The notes below the pieces were generated by a model, which ran no database searches, had not been told where the DNA came from, and worked only from the letters and a program-made list of their open reading frames with translations. From positions 18,094,787 through 18,158,786 of the forward strand of contig CM055895.1 of the NCBI GenBank assembly GCA_029582155.1: 64,000 nucleotides of DNA, in the 5' to 3' direction. Origin of the DNA: Panopea generosa. Lineage: Eukaryota > Mollusca > Bivalvia > Adapedonta > Hiatellidae. The translations under genes were made by a program, and so were the position numbers. This document shows positions 37,607-49,189 of the stretch, piece after piece. Numbering within the stretch: position 1 is the first letter of the stretch; every line of letters begins with the position of its first letter.

Positions 37607-38252
37607 TGTTTAACCAAAGACAGATGCCTCCTCAATCCAATATAAGAAATCCAAAACTGTGGTTACAAGCAGATTTAGGGAATGTATGTCCCCCGCTTTG
37701 CAATAAAAAGAAAGAGGTATATTAATTCCATTAAATACCCGTACATTGTGTAAATAGTGTATGCACGGATTACATATATAGTGTATGCACAGATCGCTCG
37801 TTCGAGTCTTTCTAAATGTATCTGCATTAAAAAAAAACTAAAAAAAACATGAAATGTATTCCATCATTGTCCTAACATTTCAAACGATTTTTATTATTAT
37901 AAATGACCCACTCCTCCTCCCTTCTCTCTCCCCCCCCACCCCAAAAATGACTTTTCATAATCAAAATTTTGTCATTAAAAACATTGTTATAAATTGTAAA
38001 ATTTAAAAACATATTTTCTGGCATTCACAAGCTAATGCATTGAACCTAGCCTGTGCTTTGTCATTATAAACATTGTACATGTATTAACATTTAAAAAAAT
38101 TGATTTAGACTTAAGTTATTGTACGAATAAATTAGTTAATTTAAAACCTTCATTATTTTTAAATAAATTTCACTAATGTATAAACGAAAAAAAAAAATAA
38201 GGAAGCATAAGTTTTTGCCATTAACATAAGCATATCATCAATATAACTAAAT

Positions 38253-38256
<4 letters not shown>

Positions 38257-38294
<38 letters not shown>

Positions 38295-38447
38295 TACGTG
38301 CATGCGTATTAGCATGCGTGCGTAAGCATGAATGTGTGTTTGCGCGTATGTGCGTACGTGCGTTAGTGCGTGCGTGCGCATGTATGTGTGTTTGAGTGTA
38401 TATGCGTATGTGTTTGCGCATGGGTGTGTACATGCCAGCGTACGTGC

Positions 38448-38491
<44 letters not shown>

Positions 38492-38492
38492 T
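38257..38492. repeat. (GT)n microsatellite flanking a GT-rich degenerate stretch
   Basis: Two pure (GT)n blocks (about 38260-38287 and 38451-38489) bracket TGCGTACGTGCG-type degenerate sequence. The Cys/Val- and Thr/His-rich ORFs here are artefacts. Confidence 0.9.
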
Positions 38493-39403
38493 TCGACATG
38501 TGTTCAATATATACAGATATGCAATATGTAAATGTCTAATTACATTACTTGGCAAGGTATTGTTCGCGTGCTTATGACTTTCTGCTGACGATAAAGATGC
38601 TAGATAACAGCGTGTAATTATCTACTGTTAATTATACATATCTGCTGTAACCTCTTCCAAATGTCGATCAGCTGGCTGTTTGGTATTTAACTGTAGGAAT
38701 ATTACAGCTTTATTTATCAAAACCGTAACATCGATATTGATACGTAGCGGCAATCACAAACAAGTTTTTTTTAGTATCCTACTTTTAAACAAACCGTTAT
38801 CTTTACATGTTACATTGTTTAGTTCCCGTTTGAACATTTTATACCCCAAAGTTATGCTTATCTACCATATTAACTTAACGGATGACTCTAAACACCAATA
38901 CAGTGCGTATGGTGCCCCGCATGGGCGTTGACACGTTTTGAAAATAGGAAAACCCAACTTAAATCGTGTATTTGGAATTGATTTCTTACTTGAATATGGT
39001 GTGGGGATGGGAGCAATTTTATGTCAAAATATATTTGTGAACTAGCGATCTTCTCCCAGTTAGCAAAGCAAAAAGAACATGTTAACATAATTATATATGT
39101 TATAGCTCTTCTCTCAATAAGCAAAAACTTGAAGCCATCTATTTGTTATTTGAATTAATAAATTAAAAATACAATTTTACAGCAAAACAATCATTATAAA
39201 TTGTGCCCACACAGCTGATGCGTGCGCGCATTCATACAATTATTACTGGATTTATAATCAATATATATCTAAAAGCATATTTTAAAAAAGTAAACACGCC
39301 TATTTTCACAAATTTATCAATTTAAATTATTTTTTAATAAATTAATAATTGACCTATTCAATCTCAATGCAATAGAATACAAACAATAAAGGGAGATAAT
39401 TAC

Positions 39404-40216
39404 CTCTGTAATATGAGTGTTGCTGGTGTGCAGGTCCCGATTGCCAACCCCTTGCTAACTTATTGAAATTCTTTCCTTCCAGGAGTTTTGGCTGGTTCTC
39501 GGGTACCAGGTTGTGCCTTGGGTAGTTCTGCATTGGAGGTGCAGGCTTTTTGTCGAACGCGGTGTCCATATTGCCCTGGGACGCGGCTTTCCACGGCGTT
39601 GTCTGTTTATTATATGGCATACTTTGAGGCGATTGAATAATTTGTTCTAATCGTGGAGTCGGCGAAAATGGCGCCTTGTGCACATTTGACTCATCAATAA
39701 CAAACCTTTCCACTCTCTGTTGTCGCTTCTGAAACAATTTAGCGCCCTTGTTTTTACCTCCCTTGTGTAAATCCGCAGCAATGCTGAAGCACATATTCGG
39801 CGACACCCCAGAGTGGTCGACCCTTGGTGCAGCCAACCGCAACCGCTCAAACTCATCCTTTGACAAACTCATTTTTTCTCCAGCCGAAACTTGATTAGCA
39901 AGGTTAGGAATCCGGAACGAGAACAGAGGTCTACCCCCTTCTTCGTAATATAGTTCAGTATCCAGATCGTTTAAGTCTGCAACATCCCCCGCTGAAGAAG
40001 AATACTCACTACCACCAAACCCAAATTCATGATGTTCGTGTACCCACTTGTTTGCCTTGCGCTTTCTCTTCATGAACATGCGCGCGCCTCTTGCTCGCTT
40101 ATTGGCTGCCGACGTCAGTGATTCGGCTATCTTCTTACACATTGACATCTGCTCGTCAATAGTCGGGTACCGGTGCGCGCCATCTTCGTAGAAAGCCGAG
40201 TCCGAAAATAGCTTTT
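39404..40216 (-). CDS. SYNPO2L-like: Exon: basic actin-binding-type segments
   Basis: 813-nt exon, phase 1 on both sides, so it can be skipped without changing frame. Acceptor TATTTTCAG precedes 40216; donor GTAATT follows 39404. It begins KKLFSDSAFYEDG, then carries a basic segment RGARMFMKRKRKANKW (about 512-527) and a second one KNKGAKLFQKRQQRVERF (about 624-641). These two segments match in order and spacing the G-x-x-x-F-x-K-R-x-x-R blocks that I recall in SYNPO2L/CHAP, and they are the best single argument for the family. Between them is an acidic stretch (DLNDLDTELYYEE). The C-terminal part has Pro-rich and W motifs (TPWKAAS). If the downstream intron were retained, the frame would run 15 residues past the splice site and stop at 39354, giving a short alternative tail. 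Confidence 0.87.
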
Positions 40217-40720
40217 CTGAAAATATATTAAAATGTGTTGGTTTTTTTTTTGTGTTTATAAAATTCTGCTTTAAGAATCAAATGTTTATTTTACTAACAC
40301 TAAATATTCGCCGAGAAAAAATGATGCACACGGAAAAATTTCCTTCACATGTGTTTCCAATAGTAAAAGACAAACCGCCAGTGCCACTTCTAATCACAGG
40401 TAATTTGCTATACAGTACAATAAAGATACACACGGGAACGTGTCAGGTATTACAATATTGTTCTCTATAGATGCCTGGCACAGATATAAAACATACGGTT
40501 AATGCTGTTTGCAATGATTTCTCCTGTAATATATTTACACTGTCTAATAACAAGTAAAAAAAAACAACAATTAGCCATAATTCCTTTCAGAAAGGTAATG
40601 TTCAAACAATTTTAGATAATGTTTCAATACGATGGAATTTATATTCACAATACTTTGAGTTCAATATATAATAAATGACGTACACAATAGCAAATTATTT
40701 TGCTTTTTTTATATGTGGTA

Positions 40721-41009
40721 TAAGCCGGGCCCGATTAGCTCAGTCGGTTACGCGTCTGACTATCAATCCAGAGGTCGTGAGTACGAATCCCCGTCCGGCA
40801 ACAGTCTCCGTGATGATTGATATACGACATTGTGTCTCATTATCATTCGTCCCTCAACGCTGCTTCAAGTGGGAAAGTTATCAGTTACTTGCGGAGATGG
40901 TGTGTGCTCGAGTACTGGTTAATCCCAGGAAACACTGGTTAGGTTAACTGATCGTCTGTTAGCTCTTGATAGCATAAAAATGACGCTAAATAATCAATCA
41001 ATCAATCAA
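40721..41009 (+). mobile_element. Full-length tRNA-derived SINE, family 1, with 12-bp TSD
   Basis: The head is tRNA-like (A box TTAGCTCAGTCGGTTACGCG, B box GTACGAATCC). A body of about 170 bp follows, with a 3' tail of (AATC)n after GACGCTAAATA. It is flanked by perfect direct repeats TTATATGTGGTA at 40709-40720 and 41010-41021, the target-site duplication. The cloverleaf pairs poorly, so it is not a working tRNA gene. Confidence 0.92.
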
Positions 41010-41189
41010 TTATATGTGGTAACTTTGATTATGTCTGAGATGTGGATACTGGACGACGGATTGAAAAAAAAAAGTGTTTCTCTCTTACACATTCTGTTTA
41101 CTTTCCGACAATTTTCTTATTTTTCTAAAATATATGTCATTTTGAAACGTATTGTAACAATGTAGGGGAAGGGCAAAACCTAATGTTAA

Positions 41190-41500
41190 AAGTTGTTGTT
41201 GTTGTATGGTGTTAAGCGTGGCTTTCAACAATTTTTCAGTCATATCGCGACGATGTCTACTTGTGACAGTATTCTGAGAGCCGTCACACCGCAGACACAT
41301 GGTATGATACCCAACCAAGTCACATTATACTGACACCGGGCCGACCAGACCTAGAACTTTCCTCTTAATGCTGGGCGTCAAACGAGGACGCTTCTAGTAC
41401 AATTTTTAAACTCTTTTGTATGACCCGGTCGGGGATCGTACCCACGACCTTCCGCATGCGAGGCGAACGCTCTACCACTAGACCACCGCTGTGGTCTTAT
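41190..41500 (-). mobile_element. Full-length tRNA-derived SINE, family 2
   Basis: On the minus strand the head reads AGCGGTGGTCTAGTGGTAGA (A box) and ACGATCCCCGACC (B box). The body contains GACACCGGGCCGACCAGACC (given here on the plus strand) and the 3' end is a (CAA)n tail. No convincing target duplication seen. Confidence 0.85.
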
Positions 41501-41629
41501 GTTTGAAGGAACGTGAGGACCTACCCCTTCTCATGTTGAATTAATATATATTTAAACGAATCTAAACTAAATTCGCACTGTCTCTTATAACACGTCTTAG
41601 TGGCCGTTCGTTATAATTAAAATTGTATA

Positions 41630-41990
41630 AATTGTTTAATGATTTACGAAAACGCTATTTGAAAAAGTATTTCAATCAACGACCTTGTGTGTCAAATTTT
41701 TAGAAATACTTAATTCACATAATAAAACCATATTATATAATATTTCAAGATATATAAAGGAGGCATTAGAAATTAGAAAAACAGTGCTAACTGTTTAAGC
41801 ATAGTGTTCATCCACATTTCATTTATTAACATTCTTTAAATATTTTGTTATATACTCTAATAAATCATTAAATCATTGCTGTTAAGTGATAATATGTTTT
41901 TATTGATTGTATATTGTATATATTATGATGATGTACTTTGTACCAATCCTAATAAAATATATGTTCTGTTCTGTTCTGTTCTGTTCTATA
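41630..41990 (+). mobile_element. 5'-truncated LINE copy, same family as 4400-9065
   Basis: The plus strand matches the last about 60 codons of ORF2 and the 3' UTR of the full-length LINE. It includes NDLRKRYLKKYF..QRP, EALEIRKT.LTV followed by the same TAA, then the UTR and a (GTTCT)n tail ending near 41988. It is a few percent diverged, with small indels that break the frame. It lies in the large intron, antisense to the host gene. Confidence 0.85.
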
Positions 41991-42069
41991 AATACATTTT
42001 GGGAGTGAGGTGTTGTACAATGAAACATATCCATGCTCAAATTATCAATACGTTATAACCAGTATTTTT

Positions 42070-42152
42070 CCCATATCAGTTAAAGAACTTGTTAACGCCC
42101 CATTATGGGACGTTATCAGTTTAACAACTTGTAAACGCCCCATTATGGGACG
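42070..42152. repeat. Two-copy tandem repeat with palindromic core
   Basis: ACGCCCCATTATGGGACG occurs twice about 38 bp apart, each preceded by a cagtt..aacttgt stretch. CCCATTATGGG is itself palindromic. Confidence 0.7.
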
Positions 42153-42390
42153 GCTATTTGCACGTTGGGTGTGCACTCTTATTTATTTTCGGAATACCAC
42201 CCTGATAAAGTATTCTACTAAGTTTCATGCAACTATATGAACAATTCATGTACTGGAGTTCTTAACCGCGAGTTCCACTACAAAGTTTGGTAGTAAAACT
42301 ACATTATAATACTCCTTTACTTTAAATTATGCAATGAACTGATTTCCGGAAACAGTATTTGAACGGTTAATGCACCCTGGTACTGTTTAA

Positions 42391-42570
42391 CTCTTTACTC
42401 CATATGCACTTTAACTAGACTCTCTCAAACCCAAAAGCCACACATAGTCACTTTCCATGAATAGATACATTTTACCTACTTGTTCTGATGGAGCAGAAAA
42501 CACTGCAGAACCTGTTTTCAAAAGCCTTCTCTATTAGAGGTGTTAAAACGTGTCCATATGAAGTAAAGGG
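42391..42570. mobile_element. TTAA-flanked piggyBac-type MITE, copy C (diverged)
   Basis: 180 bp between TTAA at 42387-42390 and 42571-42574. Termini CTCTTTACTCCATATG and CATATGAAGTAAAGGG match copies A and B. The inner part keeps AGCAGAAAACACTGCAGAA and GTTTTCAAAAGCCTTCT but has lost the minisatellite. Confidence 0.8.
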
Positions 42571-43164
42571 TTAAAGATAAGCGAATCAGCCATACACTTA
42601 CGCCATATCTTGTTATTACGTCATTGCTTACACGTAAACCTTTTTCGAAATTTACAAAGATGTCAATGTTTTGTGGCGGCTTGAACGTTTCATAATAAAT
42701 CATAAAAAATATATCGCCAAAACAAAACATAAACAGAAATAACTGCAAATAAAATAACCTTTCGTTCTTTCAAGTATCAATCACTACTAACAACAATGTA
42801 TTAGAACACATGCAGTCTATTAAAAACGCGAGACCACCGGATTGCCGAAACATCCCTGCAGGGGAGGTAATTAAGACGTCATGGAAGCTGCCCGTACTTC
42901 ACATATATGTGTATAAATGCCGGTAAATGTGGGAACGTAATTAGGTTATGATTCAAGTACCAAAGTGGATGGGTAAGCCAAAGATATAATAAGCTGCTGA
43001 TAATGGTTACAGCGTGTTAGAGTCTGTATCGTATGGATGTATAATAGGAGCTGCTAACAAGGGTCAATTAATAAGTAGTGATCGACGATGATTGGATAAT
43101 TAGCGTCTCTCGGCTGAAACATTCGATGTGATAATTTAAACGTAATAGAAGGAAAGGTCAATGA

Positions 43165-43190
43165 GTTTAAGTAGTAGTAGTTGTTGTTGT

Positions 43191-43231
<41 letters not shown>

Positions 43232-43700
43232 TTGTTGTTGTATAGTGTTTAGCGTCGCTTTCAACAATTTTTCAGTTATATCGCGACGGTGTCTACTTGG
43301 ACTGATTGGTTGATTGAATTTTAGCGTCATTTTTTATGCCATCGAGGGCTAATAGATGATCAGTAAACATAACCACTTTTTCCTGGGATCCTGAAAGGCT
43401 AACAAGTCCTCAAGCACACCCCATCTCCACAAATAACTGATAACTTTCTCACTTGAATCAGCGGTGAGAGACGAATGTTAATGAGACACAATGTCGTATA
43501 TCAATCATCACGTAGACTGTGGCCGGCCGAGGACTCTAACCCACGATCCCTGGATTGATAGATCAGACGTGCTACCAACTGAGCTTATCGGCCCCGGCGT
43601 ATCTACTTGGAGTATCATGCCGCAAACACATGGTATGATACCCCATCCAGTCACATTATACTGACACTGGACTGACCGGATCTAGACCTATTCTCTAATA
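43165..43700 (-). mobile_element. SINE family 2 interrupted by SINE family 1
   Basis: Family 2 tail and 3' half at 43165-43301, continuing at 43602-43700 after the inserted family 1 SINE. The tail has become a (TTGCTG)n / (TTG)n microsatellite at 43180-43242. The head half is missing past about 43700. Confidence 0.85.
43302..43601 (-). mobile_element. SINE family 1, nested in SINE family 2
   Basis: Same family as the element at 40721, inverted. It lies inside a family 2 SINE, and both junctions carry the direct repeat TCTACTTGGA (43292-43301 and 43602-43611). Removing it rejoins the family 2 sequence cleanly. Confidence 0.92.
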
Positions 43701-43843
43701 TTATTGATAGTAATTGTTTCTTTACCACCAACTCTTATCATACCGTCACTTACATAGAGATTAAATGAGGGTAAGATATTTTCTCACAAGATACAACTCA
43801 GGCTACAATGGACACGGTGATAATATAAAAGTGACTATGTTTG

Positions 43844-44055
43844 CAATTGATTAATTCATTGAATATTAAGCGTCAATTTTTGCCATCGAGGGCTAACAGA
43901 CGATCAGTTAACCTAACCACTATTTCCTGGGATCCTGAGTATTTGAGCACGCCCCATCTCCGCAAGTAACTGATATTTTTTCCACTTGAATCAGCGGTGA
44001 GAGACGAATGAAAATGAGATAAAAAGTCGTATATCAATCATCAAGGAGACTGTTG
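43844..44055 (-). mobile_element. SINE family 1, head truncated
   Basis: The body and AATC-type tail match the 40721 element. The copy ends before the tRNA-like head. Confidence 0.85.
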
Positions 44056-45159
44056 ACTCTGTTTCTAAAAATAAATGTTTTACAAAATGTGTCACTGATA
44101 TACACTGTCAAGTTTGTGTGTGTGTGTTGTAATGGGACTGAAGCCATTTCCAGAAATATAATTTATATACGAAAATCCAGTTGTTTAAATACAGGGCGAT
44201 TTTAATTATATACACATATATGGATATGAACAGAATCACCCCCGTCACTTCCGCAAGGAATGGGTAAACTTTATAACAAAGTATTTGTTGGGCTTGAACC
44301 TATGTCCTTAGTGGAAAAGTGAAGTTATCACGACTTTGAAGAAAGCTCAGTGCTTATATGAATCAATCTGGAGTCCGTTTCCTGGGTAACACAATTATTT
44401 ATTTAGAAGTGATAGGGTCGAGCCTAGGATCGGACTAGCGGGATCTGGCGTCAGCACCAAAACACTCTATAAGTTGAACAAAGACTAGAATGAACGCAGT
44501 TATACACTTTGCGTGCACTAGCAGCATACCACGAGTTTCATGAATACGAAACTAATCAGAGAGGGAAAACAGTTTATTTAAATATGCAATATTCGCCAAA
44601 CATACTTTATCTGCTGTGTTGACATTTTCGGCAACAGACGGTCTGCAAACTTCTTAACAAATATGTGAACATGAAAGAAGCCAACAGAAGTAGTCAATGA
44701 CAGAAATAGACGCTCTTTATACAATTCCAAACGCTATTTAAGAAACCTAATTAAACGTGAATTTATTAGGCAACATGGCGTGTTTCATTTTGTGTTAATT
44801 ATTCGCGTATGGATGGCGAAATATTCGTGTTTGTTATTTGTGTTTCTGTTTCCGAACAGAAGGTTTTAAAATGTTTTAATCATTTTTTTTAGCTGAACAA
44901 GCATATTCAAATTTTTGAAATAACATACACGATCTAGTCGAGTGTCACTAACATACCGAATACTGCAATCTACATATAACAGAAGAAACAATAGCAAATA
45001 TTAGAAACGTGGAGGCAATACAAAGAAAATTCTTAAAGATCTCCGTTGAATCTATCTGAATACATAAGTTTTATATGTGAGAATACAGGTATTTTATCTT
45101 TACCAGAATTTAGCTGCAAAATAAATGTCTACCAGAACTGTTAAGTAAGTACTCCTCGT

Positions 45160-46315
45160 GTTTGTTATCATTATAACTGTTCACTGCCATGGTGTGTACA
45201 TTATAACTGTTCACTGCCTTGGTGTGTACATTATAACTGTTCACTGCCTTGGTGTGTACATTATTACTGTTCACTGCCATTGTGTATACATTATAATTGT
45301 TCACTGACATGTTTGTTACCATTATAACTGTTCACTGCCATAGTATGTACATAATAACTGTTCACTGCCATGGTGTGTACATTATAACTGTTCACTGCCT
45401 TGGTGTGTACATTATTACTGTTCACTGCCATTGTGTGTACATTATAATTGTTCACTGCCATGGTGTGTACATTATAACTGTTCACTGCCACTGCCATGGT
45501 GTGTACATTATAACTGTTCACTGCCATGGTGTGTACATTATAACTGTTCACTGCCATAGTATGTACATTATAACTGTTCACTGCCACGGTGTGTACATTA
45601 TAACTGTTCACTGCCACGGTGTGTACATTATAACTGTTCACTGCCATAGTATGTACATTATAACTGTTCACTGCCATGGTGTGTACATTATTACTGTTCA
45701 CTGCTTAAGTGTGTACATTATCCATGATGTGTACATTATAACTGTTCACTGCCACTGCCAGTGTGTGTACATTAGAACTGTTCACTGCCATAGTGTGTAC
45801 ATTATAACGTCCACTGCAATGGTGTGTACAATATAACTGTTCACTGTCTTGGTGTGTACATTATTACTGTTCACTGCCATTGTGAGTACATTATAATTGT
45901 TCACTGCCATGGTGTGTACATTATAACTGTTCACTGCCACTGCCATGGTGTGTACATTAGAACTGTTCACTGCCATGGTGTGTACATTATAACTGTTCAC
46001 TGCCATAGAATGTACAGTATAACTGTTCACTGCCATGGTGTGTACATTTGAACTGTTCACTGCCGCCGAAGTATGTACATTATAAATGTTCACTGCCATA
46101 GTGTGTACATTTGAACTGTTCACTGCCGCCGAAGTATGTACATTATAAATGTTCACTGCCATAGTGTGTACATTACAACTGTTCACTGCCATTGTGTGTA
46201 CATTTTAACTGTTCACTGCCATAGTGTGTACATTTTAACAGTTCACTGACATAGTGTGTACATTATAACTGTTCACTGCCATAGTATGTACATTATAGCT
46301 GTTCTCTGCTACGTT
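45160..46315. repeat. 30-bp minisatellite
   Basis: About 38 units containing CTGTTCACTGCCATGGTGTG and ACATTATAA. Because 30 is divisible by three, both strands stay open for long stretches (NSYNVHTMAV on minus, ITVHCHGVYI on plus). Stops, unit-length changes and the lack of any start or splice context argue against coding. Some units carry a duplicated ACTGCC. Confidence 0.9.
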
Positions 46316-46424
46316 TCTCTACTTGCTTTTATACTATTTGTTGATTTTATACTATTGTTCACAGCAATTTGTTATGTATTTGTTCCATAGCAGGAGTGCA
46401 TCTGCTTAAATTAAAATGGTCGCG

Positions 46425-46725
46425 TATGTTAAGATGTCCGTATATTAAGTGAAAATGGCCATGTGTGTGAAGTGAAAATTGTCGAGTTTTTAAGTGAAAA
46501 TAGTCGTGATTTTAAGTGAAAATAGTCGTGATTTTAAATGAAAATAGTCGTATTTTAAGTTAAAATGGTCTTGTTTCAAAGTGAAAAAGGTCGTGTTTTT
46601 AAGTGAAAATGGTGATGTTTTTTAGTGAAAAGATGGTCGTATTTTTAAGTGAAAATTGTTGTTTTGAAGTGAAAATGGTCGTGTTTTAAAGTGAAAATGG
46701 TCGGACTTTTTAAGTGAAAATGTTC
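46425..46725. repeat. About 21-bp minisatellite
   Basis: About 14 degenerate units of AAGTGAAAATGGTCGTGTTT. It starts 110 bp after the 30-bp array ends. Confidence 0.85.
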
Positions 46726-47329
46726 GTTTGTCCCTTTAACTAATATTCGTTATCAGTGTCGATAATCGAATGTGAAGGGTAAAACATGCCAAAACAACTC
46801 TATATCGCCCAAATAATGATAGAAGTGTATTAACCGTACCGACTAACTGCACTTCACAGAACACATGGCATTAGTTCGTATCATCATGTCATAATGCAGT
46901 TAATTGGTTCGTGCACATTATCTATTTATACTGATAAAAATCGCACGAATATATATTATATTCATATAAATTATGTATATTTATTGTGCTGCATCCCAAA
47001 CCAAGCATACATGATAAAAAGTTGTTTTTTTTCTATTTGCATGGGAACGCTAACCAAAATAAGATCCATAACAAAAAACAACATTATTATATTCAATTAA
47101 AATGGCAAAAATAATGGCAAGATTTTATGTTGCATAAAATGAAATTGAGGATGAATTAAACATCATATTTATGACTATAAAACATGTTGTAGAAGTCTCA
47201 AAATTAGTCAATAAGTAAGAAAAACATTGTGTTTTATTGTAATTAACAATTGCTCAAAGATTGCACCAGATCTTGTCTGTCATGCGTGTTGTTTCTCTTA
47301 AGTACCATGCAGCAGGGACATTGTAGCAT

Positions 47330-47600
47330 TCGCCCAGCCTGCGTCAGTGTACCTGCACTGGGCCGGCCAAAAACAAACGCAATCTTTTAAGAGAGAAGAG
47401 ACAAATGAAGGATAGTTCTAAACATACGTCGATACTGGACTGTTCAGACCTAAAATGTAACCTCTAAGAGACAAGAAGGGTCCTAAACATACACCGATAT
47501 TGGACCGGCCAGACCTAAAACAATTCCCTTAAAGTTAAAACCAAATAAAGGTCTGTTCCAAACATTATACCGACACTGGGCCGGTCTGACCTGAGAGAGA
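47330..47600. repeat. Degenerate repeat array related to SINE family 2
   Basis: Units of roughly 60-80 bp share CGATATTGGACCGGCCAGAC and CGACACTGGGCCGGTCTGAC, which match the ACACCGGGCCGACCAGACC segment of SINE family 2. A full SINE 2 begins 280 bp further on. Confidence 0.65.
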
Positions 47601-47882
47601 AACCTCAATTTAAAAAGACAATTCTAATCAGAGCATTTTAATGAATTGGGCAACTACTCTTACGTTTATTACAGTATATACATAATGTCGTATACGACAG
47701 AATAAGTTATAAGGTATGCCAAGGAAAACCTTAGCTTGAAGACATATTTAGTCCATTTCCCAATATGTGTGAATGAAAAGACATCTATAATGTATATAAT
47801 ATCTATGACTAAGGAACTAGCAACCATGGTAACTTAAAACATGAACTAATAAACTGTAACAGTTAACAACTATTAGGCAAAC

Positions 47883-48207
47883 AGAATTGTGGTTGTATGG
47901 TTTTTAGCGTCGCTTTCAGTCCTTTTTTCAGTTATATCTTGGCGGTGTCTACTTGAGACAATAGTCTAAGCGCTGTCACACGGGTGTATCATGCCGCAGA
48001 CACACGATTTGATACCCTACCCAGTCACATTTTACTGACACCGGACCGACTAGACCTAGAACTATCATCTAAATGCTGAGCTCCTAACGAGGAAGCTTCT
48101 AGTACCAAGTTTCAATATATTGATATGACCCTGTCGAGGATCGAGCCCAAGATCTTCCAGGGGCGCATGCGAGGCGGAGCTCTATCCCTAGACCACCGCT
48201 GCAGTAT
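47883..48207 (-). mobile_element. SINE family 2, full length
   Basis: Matches the 41190 element from tail to head (CGGTGGTCTAGGGATAGAGC on the minus strand). Possible 8-bp flanking duplication GGCAAACA at 47875-47882 and 48208-48215. Confidence 0.85.
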
Positions 48208-49189
48208 GGCAAACATAAGTAATTCTATATATCAATGTAAACAAACACAGAACCTTAGGCATGGAATGAATCAATAGTCGCCCCCACTTACTGGCAAAGA
48301 CAGTAGGTGAGCAAGTCAGGGTAAATAACTTAATTTTTCAAACATTTAATGTTAAACAACAATCGGAATTGGGGCAGACTGACGTAAGTTTGATGTTTTT
48401 ATATTTCATCTTTCGATAACTAACGCTAAATATAACCTTCTCATCCTCCAAAATTGAAGAGTTAAAAAGAATATCAAGCTATCTTCTAACTACTAAAAAG
48501 GTATACTTGACGTATACGAGAAACACCACAAACTTCATTTTAAAACAGTCTTACTTTTTCGCCACCTCAGTAACATTAATAACATCCACAATAAACTAAA
48601 ATAACCGACACAATGTGATATACCTTTTATTTTAAAGAATTACCACCCAGCACTGTTTTAAAACAATGTCTCTGATTTTAAAATTGACCTGATGGGCGTC
48701 ATACCGGGATTATTAAATGTAATATAAAACAAGCTTACACAGCATGAGTTTAGCCCTATAATCCGAGTTTAACGATAAGCATATAAATATTTCTGCGGAC
48801 GTGCAAACAGCCTTAAACACTGAAACAGTTTGTCGTGTCAACAAGCTAATTAAGGAAGAATTCACGATGGGATACGAAGCTATGTCACCCAATTTAATTC
48901 TTTGGTCGATTAAAATAAGTGTCACCGTATAATCTAGCATGCACACACGTTTGCGAGATTTAAAAACAAGATACTGTTATTGACTAAGTGAATAAACAAG
49001 AACTGCCAGAGGACAGGTCGCTCGGCTACACACTTGCTATATTCGCAATACGCAGCATGCTGTGATATGTTTGTTTATGTTATATAATACCTGAAACTAG
49101 TAGCCGACAGTCTATGTTTGTCTCGCATACGTTTGATAGACTGACAGATAGCATTTTACAGTTAAATGCTAATTATGAACATTAATTTA

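Larger units (their letters stand above)
35720..39403 (-). other. Intron 3 of the synaptopodin-like gene
   Basis: About 3.7 kb with the 35-bp array, a family 3 SINE and the GT microsatellite; the rest is anonymous AT-rich sequence. Confidence 0.65.

Noticed and set aside
38221-38577. His/Thr-rich and Cys/Val-rich ORFs
   Set aside because: GT microsatellite artefacts.
40725-40800. tRNA gene
   Set aside because: A and B boxes are good but acceptor-stem pairing is poor, and it is the head of a SINE with tail and target duplication.
42602-42742. Possible exon on the minus strand in intron 2 (141 nt, good acceptor and GTAAGT donor, open frame FKPPQNIDIFVNFEKGLR)
   Set aside because: Both neighbouring exons need phase 1; read in phase 1 it hits a TGA after about 17 codons. 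It overlaps no recognised domain.
45291-46192. Large ORFs of 136-179 codons with 10-residue repeats
   Set aside because: They follow from a 30-bp minisatellite open on both strands; no start context, splice logic or conservation.
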